Below are positions 1-6,681 of a DNA stretch of 15,561 nucleotides, in pieces; within the stretch, counting starts at the first letter, position 1; the number at the start of each line of letters is the position of its first letter. The translations under genes and the position numbers were made by a program. The stretch spans positions 1 to 15,561 of the forward strand of contig VGJH01000009.1 of assembly GCA_016867505.1 (NCBI GenBank), written 5' to 3'. Source of the DNA: Candidatus Bathyarchaeota archaeon (GTDB lineage Archaea; Thermoproteota; Bathyarchaeia; TCS64). Under the pieces are notes generated by a model. The model made no database searches. It was not told where the DNA came from and saw nothing but the letters and a program-made list of their open reading frames with translations.

Positions 1-66
1 ATTCAGTTTATTGAGTCAATAAAAACGATTAATGTAAATGAACTATTACCAAAAGATCATAAATAA
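1..66 (+). CDS. C-terminal end of an unidentified protein (partial, runs off left edge)
   Basis: Frame 1 is open from the first base and stops at TAA (64-66), giving 21 residues ending NELLPKDHK. The other two forward frames stop within about 20 bases. A T-run (82-89) follows, as expected for an archaeal terminator, and the next gene is convergent, which fits a gene ending here. The fragment is too short to assign a function, and a chance open frame of this length is possible. Confidence 0.4.
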   Translation: MQFIESIKTINVNELLPKDHK

Positions 67-87
67 TTTGATAAAAATCATATTTTT

Positions 88-978
88 TTAACATAAACTT
101 GCTAGATAGTCTGCGATTTTTTTGTGTATCGGAATATTTGTTGCATTTATTAACGCCATATATCCAGGGAAGCAATTTGCTTCAAGCACATATGGAAGCC
201 CATCAGTTCCTGGAAGAATATCTATTCCAGTTATCTTTAAACCTACAGATTCAGCTACCTTGACGCTTAACTCATCATAAACTGGATCATTAAAAGCCTC
301 TGCTGAACCACCAATAGCAACATTATAACGGAAATCATTGGGATTGTATCTTTTCTCTCTACCAACAACTTCACCATTAACAACCAAGCAACGGACATCG
401 TAACCTTGGTTAGGTATAAAATCCTGAAGATAGTATACACCTTCTGCGTGCTGCCGGTTATACCATAAAAGAAATTGCAGCAAATCTGATCTCGCACGTA
501 TTTCACTTAATTTTATTACACCTATTCCCCTTGCTTTACAAATTGGTTTTAAAACCACCTCTTTTCCTACATCTAACCTCGTTTTAACAAAATTATATGC
601 TTCCTCAATGTTTTCTGTCACTAACGTATTTGGAAAAACAAAATCATTCTCTTTCAATTTTAATACCAAATGCTCTTTAGAATATTGAAGAATACTATCC
701 ACGGGATTAACAACCATTGCATGCTTCTCAAATTCCTTCAATATTAGCATCCTATGTAAAAACTCGAAAGTACTTCCACGATGAAGCATATTACTTGGAA
801 CATATACAACACTCGCATCCAAATCTGGTAAATTAGGTAGGCTTAAATCCCAAGGTGCAAGGTATTTTACTTTAATATTTTTACTAATTAATTGCTCCAT
901 AACAAGTCTTGTTTCAACAACATTTGGATTATCAGTGAATATTATTATGCTCATTTGTGTAACTATATTCTTCTTCAT
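88..978 (-). CDS. RimK-like ATP-grasp amino acid ligase
   Basis: ATP-dependent carboxylate-amine ligase of the RimK/LysX/MptN/CofF group. These enzymes activate a carboxylate as acyl phosphate and join it to an amino acid, often glutamate. Seen: an N-terminal pre-ATP-grasp domain (about 10-95), ATP-binding Lys144 in VVLKP, glycine-rich loop KARGIG (148-153), hinge LQDFIP (184-189), the RimK-type segment DVRCLVVNGEVV (194-205) with DFRYN (215-219), and metal residues Asp253, Glu266 and Asn268 in the EANCFPGY stretch. Length (296 aa) is normal for the family. The substrate cannot be read from sequence: tetrahydromethanopterin (MptN-like), coenzyme F420, LysW-type carrier protein or ribosomal S6 are all possible. 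An in-frame ATG at 954 (Met9, MSIIIF) may be the real start, because it begins directly at the first beta strand and suits the TATA-like box at 988-995. It is divergent from the ArsR-type regulator. Confidence 0.8.
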   Translation of the reverse strand: MKKNIVTQMSIIIFTDNPNVVETRLVMEQLISKNIKVKYLAPWDLSLPNLPDLDASVVYVPSNMLHRGSTFEFLHRMLILKEFEKHAMVVNPVDSILQYSKEHLVLKLKENDFVFPNTLVTENIEEAYNFVKTRLDVGKEVVLKPICKARGIGVIKLSEIRARSDLLQFLLWYNRQHAEGVYYLQDFIPNQGYDVRCLVVNGEVVGREKRYNPNDFRYNVAIGGSAEAFNDPVYDELSVKVAESVGLKITGIDILPGTDGLPYVLEANCFPGYMALINATNIPIHKKIADYLASLC

Positions 979-987
979 TTGAGATAA

Positions 988-995
988 ATTTTAAA
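988..995 (-). promoter_or_regulatory. Candidate TATA box of the ATP-grasp gene
   Basis: On the minus strand the sequence reads GGGTTTAAAATTTATC. A TATA centre near 991 predicts transcription starting near 966. That is inside the longest reading frame but about 12 bases before the in-frame ATG at 954. The region is AT-rich, so chance matches are likely. Confidence 0.3.
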
Positions 996-1184
996 CCCTT
1001 TGTAATTGTATTAATGAAATTAATAAAAAACTCATAATACTCATTTAGAAATAATCAGTTAATTCCTTGATGATTTTAAAAATAAGTAAAACACTTTAAA
1101 AATTATTATCAGATTTTAGACAATAAGTCAATATATTCAGTCATAATAGTACTATGTATTTAATTTGACAACACATTTTAATAT

Positions 1185-2054
1185 ATGATGTGTAGGGAAA
1201 ACATCGATGAGTTCATGTCAAAATATGATGACAAGAAATTATTTAATTGCCTTACTCAAGACAATGAAAAAATCACTAAAATCCTTCAATCGTTAAGCGA
1301 AGCACATAGACTTAAAATTATAAGTGTTTTAATTGAGGGACCCATAGAATATAAAAAATTACTAGAAATTACGGGGTTAAGTAAGACTGCTTTAAGTCAC
1401 CATTTATCCAGTTTATTGAAAGTAAAATTATTGATTCAAGAAACTAGAGGGAGTTATCAATTGACGGAAGATTGTTACAACCTATTAACATCAATTATGG
1501 ACACGTACATTGCTTCTAATTGGAAAAAAATTAGAGACGCTGAACGACATGCTGAACTCATCCAAGAAATTTATAAGAGTGAAAGAAAAATGAAAGAAGA
1601 ATATAAACTATTTGAACTCCCAATTATGAAAGTTGCATGTTTTCGGGCAATAAGTGAAAGTCCTGAATATGACGCATTTAATAAATTGAGAGATTGGGCA
1701 TCTTTGAAAGGATTATTAGAAGACATTGAAAAAAATCCCATTTACGGATTTGAACGACCAGACTTGTATAAAAGTGAGAAAATTCGAGCTTATGAATTTT
1801 GGATAAAAGTAGATTCAGATAAAATTGCTGATAAGGAGGTTGAGTTAAGGCAGGTTCCTTCAGCAAAATATGCTACAACGGTCTGTAAAACAGGTGGTGA
1901 ACCATGGAGAACTATTCCACTTGCTTGGCAAAAATTAGATGAATGGGTTAAATCACAGGGATATAAAATGGGTTTAGCTCAATGTTTAGAGCAACATCAT
2001 GCACCTGGCCTCAGTGACGATTTCACATTAACATTATATTACCCAATTTCTTAA
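1185..2054 (+). CDS. ArsR-type HTH regulator fused to a GyrI-like effector-binding domain
   Basis: Probable ligand-responsive transcription factor. Residues about 25-105 form a winged helix of ArsR type: LSEAHRLKIISVL, then a recognition helix LSKTALSHHLSSL and a wing leading into LTEDCYNLL. After a charged linker (about 110-140), residues 142-289 look like the GyrI-like/SOUL effector domain: LPIMKVACFRAI, then IYGFERPD, YEFWIKV, and a C-terminal ALYYP-like strand (LTLYYPIS). GyrI domains usually bind small hydrophobic or cationic compounds. I see no clustered cysteines, so a metal-sensing ArsR mode is unlikely. It may control the adjacent M28 peptidase, the divergent ligase or itself (inference). 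Two starts are possible: 1185 (two ATGs in a row, with TATGTATTTAA at 1153-1163 about 27 upstream) or Met11 at 1215 (with TTTTAATAT at 1176-1184). Confidence 0.8.
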   Translation: MMCRENIDEFMSKYDDKKLFNCLTQDNEKITKILQSLSEAHRLKIISVLIEGPIEYKKLLEITGLSKTALSHHLSSLLKVKLLIQETRGSYQLTEDCYNLLTSIMDTYIASNWKKIRDAERHAELIQEIYKSERKMKEEYKLFELPIMKVACFRAISESPEYDAFNKLRDWASLKGLLEDIEKNPIYGFERPDLYKSEKIRAYEFWIKVDSDKIADKEVELRQVPSAKYATTVCKTGGEPWRTIPLAWQKLDEWVKSQGYKMGLAQCLEQHHAPGLSDDFTLTLYYPIS

Positions 2055-2069
2055 TTTTTTTGTGCCAAA

Positions 2070-2078
2070 TTTTATATT
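2070..2078 (+). promoter_or_regulatory. TATA box of the M28 peptidase gene
   Basis: TTTTATATT preceded by CCAAA, centred about 35 bases before the ATG at 2109. The predicted transcript starts near 2100, giving a leader under 10 bases and no ribosome binding site. An ATG at 2097 is followed immediately by an in-frame TGA, so it cannot be the start. Confidence 0.45.
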
Positions 2079-2108
2079 CATTTTGCACGAGCGTATATGA
2101 GTTGATTT

Positions 2109-3536
2109 ATGTCTAATCCATATTTAGATTTGGATAAGAAAATTGTGTCAGAGATTTATACATCTTCTGAACCAATGGAGAACCTCAAAATACTATGTGA
2201 TGTATACGATAGCAGGTTTCCTGGAACTCCAGGTGATTTGGGTTCAGTCAAATATATGGTTAAGAAATTAAAGGAATATGGCATAAAAGATGCATATTAT
2301 GAACCTTTCAAAATACCTGGATGGAAGAGGGGACCAGCAAAAGTTAGCATAACTAGTCCCATTAAACATGATTTTGATTGCATCAGTCTACCCCACAGCA
2401 TTGCTGGCGAAATTGAAGCTAAACTAGTCTGGTTAGGGGAAGGAGCTGTAGACATTTACGAGAAAAGGAAAGATGAAATCAAAGACAGCATCGTCATGGT
2501 TTCGTCAGCCAATCCTCCAGGGGCAACTAGAAGCCTGCATAGAACAGAGAAATTTATGCGAAGCATCCTTGCAGGAGCAAAAGGCTGGATCTTCATGAAT
2601 CAATACCCAGCATATGGTCCACAAACAGGTGGAATCAGCCCAATAGTTCCTTCAATAAGTGTATGTTACGAAGATGGCATGTTCTTGACAAGAACCTTAG
2701 AAAGAGAAGGAGAGGTTAAAGTAAAAATCAAGACAACCGACAAAAACATGGATGTCACAACATATAACGTCATTGGAGATGTACCAGGAACCACTAATAG
2801 TAAAGAGTATTTGGTAGTTGGGAGCCATTATGACGGACATGATATCAGCCAAGGTGCAGTTGATCCTGCTTCAGGTGCTGTAACTGTACTCGAAATCGCT
2901 CGTGTCTTAAACATGGTTAAAGACAAACTCAAGCACAGAGTCAGATGTATGTGTTTCGGAGCTGAAGAAACAGGCCTATACGGTAGCTATGCATACACAG
3001 CAATGCATGAAGATGATTTAAAGAATATACGATTCATGTTAAACTTAGACGCTGCTGGTGGAGCAGGAAGAAAAGGAGTAAGACTCCATGATCATCCAGA
3101 ACTAGACGAATTTATGAAAAAGACAGCTGACGAGTTGAAGTCACCTTTCCCATTTGGGCATGGAGTAGGCCCATACAGTGATCACTGGCCATTCTATCTA
3201 AAGAGTGTCCCATGTGGAAGTGGTGGCGACATCGACGCTGCACGCGTATCAACAGGCAGAGGTTACGGTCACAGTAAATACGATACTTTAGATAAAGTTG
3301 AGCTAGAGAATCTACAGAAAGCAGCAGCAAATTATAGCAGATTCTTACTCAGAGTCTCAAATGCAGAAAAATGGATAGCTCGACGAAAAACAAAGACAGA
3401 GATAGATGAATTCATTAAGAAACAAGGCTACAATGAAACAGTTCAACTTGCTGACAAAGTAAAAGCCTATGTGAGAACATGGGGTGAAATCCACCCTGAC
3501 ACAGCTGACTGGCTTAACCGGAAAAGTGATTGGTAA
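2109..3536 (+). CDS. M28-family zinc metallopeptidase with PA-like insert, cytoplasmic
   Basis: Two-zinc aminopeptidase-type hydrolase of family M28 (relatives include aminopeptidase Y and glutamate carboxypeptidase II). The metal site reads cleanly: His240 in GSHYDGH, bridging Asp252 in AVDPASGA, catalytic Glu286 and ligand Glu287 in GAEETGLYGS, Asp314 in LNLDAAGG and His388 in GYGHSKYDT. SDHWPFY (357-363) is the usual family segment before the last ligand. Residues about 95-210 resemble a protease-associated (PA) domain inserted ahead of the catalytic core. There is no signal peptide or membrane segment, so it should act inside the cell on peptides, unlike many secreted PA-M28 enzymes. The C-terminal 60 residues are charged and end in two tryptophan-containing stretches. 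Its true substrate is unknown; N-acyl or dipeptide hydrolysis is equally possible. It follows the ArsR-GyrI gene by 54 bases with its own TATA box. Confidence 0.85.
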   Translation: MSNPYLDLDKKIVSEIYTSSEPMENLKILCDVYDSRFPGTPGDLGSVKYMVKKLKEYGIKDAYYEPFKIPGWKRGPAKVSITSPIKHDFDCISLPHSIAGEIEAKLVWLGEGAVDIYEKRKDEIKDSIVMVSSANPPGATRSLHRTEKFMRSILAGAKGWIFMNQYPAYGPQTGGISPIVPSISVCYEDGMFLTRTLEREGEVKVKIKTTDKNMDVTTYNVIGDVPGTTNSKEYLVVGSHYDGHDISQGAVDPASGAVTVLEIARVLNMVKDKLKHRVRCMCFGAEETGLYGSYAYTAMHEDDLKNIRFMLNLDAAGGAGRKGVRLHDHPELDEFMKKTADELKSPFPFGHGVGPYSDHWPFYLKSVPCGSGGDIDAARVSTGRGYGHSKYDTLDKVELENLQKAAANYSRFLLRVSNAEKWIARRKTKTEIDEFIKKQGYNETVQLADKVKAYVRTWGEIHPDTADWLNRKSDW

Positions 3537-3540
3537 AACA

Positions 3541-3551
3541 CCCCTTTTTTG
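3541..3551 (+). terminator. T-tract behind the M28 gene
   Basis: CCCC followed by six Ts, a few bases after the stop codon, with no hairpin. Archaeal RNA polymerase often stops at such T-tracts. Confidence 0.35.
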
Positions 3552-3587
3552 CATAGCCTTAAAAGTAACGCCTATCTCATCTTTTCC

Positions 3588-3603
3588 TGTACCTAATGGT
3601 ACA
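3588..3603 (+). promoter_or_regulatory. Inverted repeat at the predicted 5' end of the small CxxC gene transcript
   Basis: TGTACC-TAAT-GGTACA, a perfect 6-bp-arm repeat. A TATA-like TTAAAAG (3559-3565) predicts transcription starting near 3588, so the repeat would be either an operator over the start site or a hairpin at the mRNA 5' end. Function is inferred from position only. Confidence 0.3.
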
Positions 3604-3630
3604 AAATACTAGTCAAAAGAGGTGAAATGG

Positions 3631-3792
3631 ATGAGTAGAGAGAGGCGCAATTTTGGCGGTCCAAGAGAGATGCATAAAGCAACTTGTAGCGACTGTGGAA
3701 AAGAATGTGAAGTACCATTCAAACCAACAGAAGGTCGACCAGTTTACTGCCAAGACTGCTTTGCTAAGCATAGGCCACCAAGAAGATATTAA
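3631..3792 (+). CDS. Small zinc-ribbon protein with CxxC-x17-CxxC spacing (53 aa)
   Basis: A 53-residue basic protein starting MSRERRNFGG and ending RPPRRY. Cys19/Cys22 and Cys40/Cys43 are separated by exactly 17 residues, the spacing that defines a small family of archaeal and bacterial proteins known simply as CxxC-x17-CxxC domain proteins; function unknown. An extra Cys26 lies in the loop. The Arg-rich ends suggest nucleic-acid or ribosome contact (inference). The start is well supported: GAGGTGA (3619-3625) is an excellent ribosome binding site with a 5-base spacer to ATG 3631, and an overlapping ATG at 3627 is out of frame and too close. A stem-loop terminator follows directly, so this is probably a single-gene transcript. 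Confidence 0.85.
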   Translation: MSRERRNFGGPREMHKATCSDCGKECEVPFKPTEGRPVYCQDCFAKHRPPRRY

Positions 3793-3797
3793 GCATC

Positions 3798-3841
3798 AAG
3801 GCGATTGCGCCTTATAGTAGCTTAATTTTATTCATTTTTTT
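3798..3841 (+). terminator. Stem-loop and T-rich terminator after the CxxC gene
   Basis: Stem AAGGCG (3798-3803), loop ATTG, CGCCTT (3808-3813), a perfect 6-bp stem. It is followed by T-rich sequence ending in a seven-T run at about 3835-3841. Confidence 0.55.
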
Positions 3842-3902
3842 ATGAGTATTTTAAGAGCAAGATTAATTGGTCACGAATTGAAATTATTCATTGTGATCAG
3901 TT

Positions 3903-4253
3903 TTGGTATTTTGTTCAAATTGTGGTAAAGAATTAAACGATGACGCAAATTTCTGCACTAATTGTGGCACTCGTACGCCTAAAGGAGTAAATGAAGGAGT
4001 AAGTATACCATGGGTTGAAACCGAAATTAAACGTGACTTAGATAATGCACTTCAAAAAGCCTCCAAGGCATTAGATGAGGGTGTAAGAGTTGCTAGAGAA
4101 TCGCTGAAAGAGGTTGCGGTGGAAATTGATAAAGAACTAAAATCAGCTAAAGAAAAAGTGAGAGAACGCAGCCAACCAGCTTATTGTGCAGTCTGTGGCC
4201 AAGAAAATACTAGATCTGCAAAATATTGTACAAAATGTGGTAATAAATTATAA
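3903..4253 (+). CDS. Double zinc-ribbon protein with helical middle
   Basis: 116 aa with two near-identical zinc ribbons at the ends. The first has Cys4, Cys7, Cys18 and Cys21; the second has Cys95, Cys98, Cys109 and Cys112. Both show C-x2-C-x10-C-x2-C, as in the 'zinc-ribbon' domains of many uncharacterised archaeal proteins. Residues about 38-90 are strongly charged, free of proline, and predicted to form one long amphipathic helix (spacing such as LDNALQKASKALDEG), so the molecule looks like a dumbbell. It has no membrane segment. The start is TTG 3903: an in-frame TGA at 3894-3896 blocks anything longer, and GTGATC (3893-3898), complementary to the archaeal 16S tail, sits 4 bases upstream. 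Function is unknown; an adaptor or nucleic-acid binder is possible. It converges on the Lin0512 gene with 11 bases between stops. Confidence 0.8.
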   Translation: MVFCSNCGKELNDDANFCTNCGTRTPKGVNEGVSIPWVETEIKRDLDNALQKASKALDEGVRVARESLKEVAVEIDKELKSAKEKVRERSQPAYCAVCGQENTRSAKYCTKCGNKL

Positions 4254-4264
4254 AAAAAAGGGAT

Positions 4265-4654
4265 TTACCGTCGCTCTACTTTATCTACATCGATTAGAAC
4301 AACAATCGCTGCATTTACCATTGTTATTCCATGGGTACGAGCTTCCTCAGGCGTCCCTTCAGTTGGGAACCTTAAGCCACCTTTAACGATCCTAATCCTT
4401 CGATTACCTTCAGGAAGCTCTTTCAAAACTTCCTCTCCATTAACTTTTTCAGGGTTAGGTGTAGAAATGGTTACATCAACCATTAATGCTGCTTGCATCT
4501 CCCCGAAACTTTTTGTTTTAAAAAGTTGACCTAAGCCTATCATACTGCAGTGACTAATTGCATCTCTAACTGCTTTTTTAGCAGCTTTAGTCTCATCCTC
4601 ACCATGCATGTCAACTCCAGTGCCAAGCTCAATCAAATATCTTCTATAATCCAA
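4265..4654 (-). CDS. Lin0512-family conserved protein of unknown function
   Basis: 129 aa. The motif GTGVDMHG (11-18) matches the GxGxDxHG signature that I recall as invariant in the Lin0512 family (TIGR02058), followed by the family's TKAA..AVRDAI helix. The family occurs scattered in Firmicutes, cyanobacteria, archaea and plants, and no biochemical role is established. The protein is compact, soluble and alpha/beta in pattern, with hydrophobic strands at 57-64 and 109-123. The Asp and His of the motif could bind metal (inference). The start is TTG at 4654, with GTGA a short distance upstream; no better ATG exists before the motif. It is divergent from nadC, sharing the 181-base region 4655-4835. 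Confidence 0.75.
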   Translation of the reverse strand: MDYRRYLIELGTGVDMHGEDETKAAKKAVRDAISHCSMIGLGQLFKTKSFGEMQAALMVDVTISTPNPEKVNGEEVLKELPEGNRRIRIVKGGLRFPTEGTPEEARTHGITMVNAAIVVLIDVDKVERR

Positions 4655-4799
4655 GATTATTCACTGTCACAATGATTAGGAGAAGTAATTAAAAATTTTT
4701 ACATAATAATAGCTTGAATCAACTATAATAAAGTCATAAATTAGAAGATTTTACAAAAGAATATACGCTCTGATTTGTTATTTAGATGTAAGAATTAAA

Positions 4800-4821
4800 T
4801 AGTGCTTAGATAAAAGCACTA
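4800..4821 (+). promoter_or_regulatory. Inverted repeat in the nadC promoter, candidate operator
   Basis: TAGTGCTT (4800-4807), six-base spacer AGATAA, AAGCACTA (4814-4821): perfect 8-bp arms. A TATA-like TTAAATA (4795-4801) predicts a start near 4824, so the repeat fills the gap between TATA box and start site, where a repressor would block polymerase. A hairpin in DNA or RNA is an alternative. Confidence 0.45.
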
Positions 4822-4835
4822 GAAACCCTAAAAGG

Positions 4836-5711
4836 ATGAGTGGCATGACTAAGTGGTTTATTGATGAAAAACGTTTATGGGATTTCTTATTAGAAGATAT
4901 TGGATACGATGACATTACTTCTGAAGCATTAATCCCAGAAAATGTGATGGGATCAGCCCGATTATTCTTTAGAGAAGCAGGCGTCGTAGCGGGAATATCA
5001 GAGGCTTCAGCAATTTTCCGATTATTAGGATGTAAAACCATCATAAAAACACAGGATGGTACTAAGGTTACAACAAATCAAATTTTATTGGAGGTTGAAG
5101 GCCCAGCCCGAGCACTCCTTGCTGGTGAAAGGACAGCGTTAAACTTGGTCTCACACATGTCAGGTATAGCGACTAAAACATCAGAGATAGTAGAATCAGC
5201 ACGTAAAAAAAATCCATTAATAAAAATTTCTGCTACAAGAAAAACTCTCCCTGGCTTAAGAGATTATGAAAAGAAAGCAGTTGAGTTAGGAGGAGGAGAT
5301 CCTCATAGAATCAGGCTTGATGACTGTATCCTGATAAAAGATAATCATCTTGAAATTGTTTCATCAATAAGTGAAGCACTGAGAATAGCTAAAGAAAAAA
5401 CTAGTTTCACCAAAAAAATTGAGATTGAAGTTGAAAGCTACGAAGCAGCAGAAGAAGCAGCTAAAGCTGGAGCAGATATAATTATGCTTGATAACATGAA
5501 TCCTGATGAAATCAGGACATGCTTAAAGAAACTAGAGAGTTTAGGATTAAAAAAGGACCTAATTTTTGAAGCTTCGGGGGGAATAAATTCAGATAATTAT
5601 GAAGCCTACGCTGCATCAGGAGTTGATGTCATCAGTATGGGCTCACTTACACATTCATCAAAAGCACTAGATGTCAAACTTGAAATTAGACTAAGTAGAA
5701 GGAAAAAATAA
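4836..5711 (+). CDS. nadC: Quinolinate phosphoribosyltransferase (nicotinate-nucleotide pyrophosphorylase)
   Basis: Converts quinolinate and phosphoribosyl pyrophosphate to nicotinate mononucleotide, pyrophosphate and CO2, the entry step to NAD made de novo. Family residues are present: ERTALNLVSHMSGIAT (98-113), ATRKTLPGLRDYEKKAV (133-149), GGGDPHRIRLDD (152-163), KDNHL (168-172), EIEVES (196-201), MLDN (217-220), EASGGI (245-250) and a phosphate-binding end segment VDVISMGSLTHS. The N-terminal alpha/beta sandwich (1-115) and C-terminal open barrel are complete, and 291 aa is typical. ATG 4836 (MSGMTK) was kept; ATG 4845 is an alternative, with AGG 10 bases before it. The stop overlaps the nadA start (TAATG), showing a shared transcript. 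The promoter contains the inverted repeat at 4800-4821. Confidence 0.95.
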   Translation: MSGMTKWFIDEKRLWDFLLEDIGYDDITSEALIPENVMGSARLFFREAGVVAGISEASAIFRLLGCKTIIKTQDGTKVTTNQILLEVEGPARALLAGERTALNLVSHMSGIATKTSEIVESARKKNPLIKISATRKTLPGLRDYEKKAVELGGGDPHRIRLDDCILIKDNHLEIVSSISEALRIAKEKTSFTKKIEIEVESYEAAEEAAKAGADIIMLDNMNPDEIRTCLKKLESLGLKKDLIFEASGGINSDNYEAYAASGVDVISMGSLTHSSKALDVKLEIRLSRRKK

Positions 5712-6637
5712 TGAGTACTAACAAAGAAATTTCAACTCAAATAAATAAGCTGAAAAAAGAAAAAGACGCGGTCTTACTAGTCCACAATTACCAAGTTAGT
5801 GAGATACAACAAGTCGCAGATTTCATTGGTGATAGCCTTGAGTTAAGCAGGAAAGCACAGAATATTGATGCAAAAATGATAATTTTTTGTGGAGTCGACT
5901 TCATGGCTGAGACCGCCAGCATATTGAATCCGGGTAAAAAAGTCATTATACCAAATCCAGCTGCAAAGTGTCCAATGGCAGCGCAGTTATCTTTAAAGAC
6001 GCTTTTAAAGGCTAAAGAACAAAATCCGAACGTGCCAGTTGTTCTATATGTTAACACTCTTGCTGAATCTAAAGCGGAGTGCGATGTAACCTTTACCTCT
6101 GCAAATGCTATACAAATTATTCAAAAATTAAATGAAAAAAAGATAATATTTGGGCCAGATTGGAATCTTGGATATTACGTGAAAAAACATATACCTGATA
6201 TAGAAATTATACCCGTTCCCGCTCATGGATTCTGCAATACCCATAGGCTGTTTAAGAATGGGGATGAGGCTATGGAATTGAAGAAAAAGTATCCTGAAGC
6301 AGACTTAATTGTCCACCCAGAATGTGAACCAGGTTTCCAAGACAGAGCAGACTATGTTTTAAGTACTGGAAGAATGTACCGACACTGTAAAGAGTCTCCC
6401 AAAAAAATATTCATTATTGGGACAGAAATTGGTATGATAGATAGGATGAGGAGAGAAATCCCGGGGAAGACCTTTATTCCAGCTAATCCAAACGCTGAAT
6501 GCCCTACAATGAAACGAATAACCTTGAAAAACACTTACGAGGCTTTGCTAAATGAAGGGCCAATAGTAAAAGTCCCTGAAGAGATACGTTTGAAAGCCAT
6601 TAAACCCATTGAACGCATGCTTCAAATGAGTAAATGA
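5711..6637 (+). CDS. nadA: Quinolinate synthase (iron-sulfur enzyme)
   Basis: Condenses iminoaspartate with dihydroxyacetone phosphate to quinolinate, using a [4Fe-4S] cluster with one open iron site. Cluster ligands are inferred as Cys87 (in AAKCPMA), Cys175 (in GFCNTH) and Cys264 (in NAECPTMK), by matching spacing to the Thermotoga and Pyrococcus enzymes. The conserved HPEC (202-205) carries the catalytic glutamate, Glu204. Other family segments: VHNYQ (24-28), GDSLELS (40-46), CGVDFMAETA (60-69), VLYVNTLAE (111-119) and GPDWNLG (148-154). The 308 aa length fits the short archaeal/Thermotoga type, without the longer E. coli-type extensions. Start ATG 5711 overlaps the nadC stop by one base. 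Neither L-aspartate oxidase nor aspartate dehydrogenase is encoded in the window, so the iminoaspartate source is elsewhere. Confidence 0.95.
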   Translation: MSTNKEISTQINKLKKEKDAVLLVHNYQVSEIQQVADFIGDSLELSRKAQNIDAKMIIFCGVDFMAETASILNPGKKVIIPNPAAKCPMAAQLSLKTLLKAKEQNPNVPVVLYVNTLAESKAECDVTFTSANAIQIIQKLNEKKIIFGPDWNLGYYVKKHIPDIEIIPVPAHGFCNTHRLFKNGDEAMELKKKYPEADLIVHPECEPGFQDRADYVLSTGRMYRHCKESPKKIFIIGTEIGMIDRMRREIPGKTFIPANPNAECPTMKRITLKNTYEALLNEGPIVKVPEEIRLKAIKPIERMLQMSK

Positions 6638-6681
6638 CCAGCAAGTTTTTCCAATCAACTCTCAACTATTTCTAGATACTA

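Noticed and set aside
1010..1024. ATTAAT-GAA-ATTAAT repeat in the divergent region
   Set aside because: ATTAAT is its own reverse complement and the region is very AT-rich, so such repeats are expected by chance.
1068..1076. TTGATGA, considered as the C box of a C/D guide RNA
   Set aside because: No D box (CTGA) or terminal stem lies within a suitable distance.
4689..4700. TAAAAATTTTTA palindrome upstream of nadC
   Set aside because: Low-complexity A/T run; at most part of the Lin0512 gene promoter.
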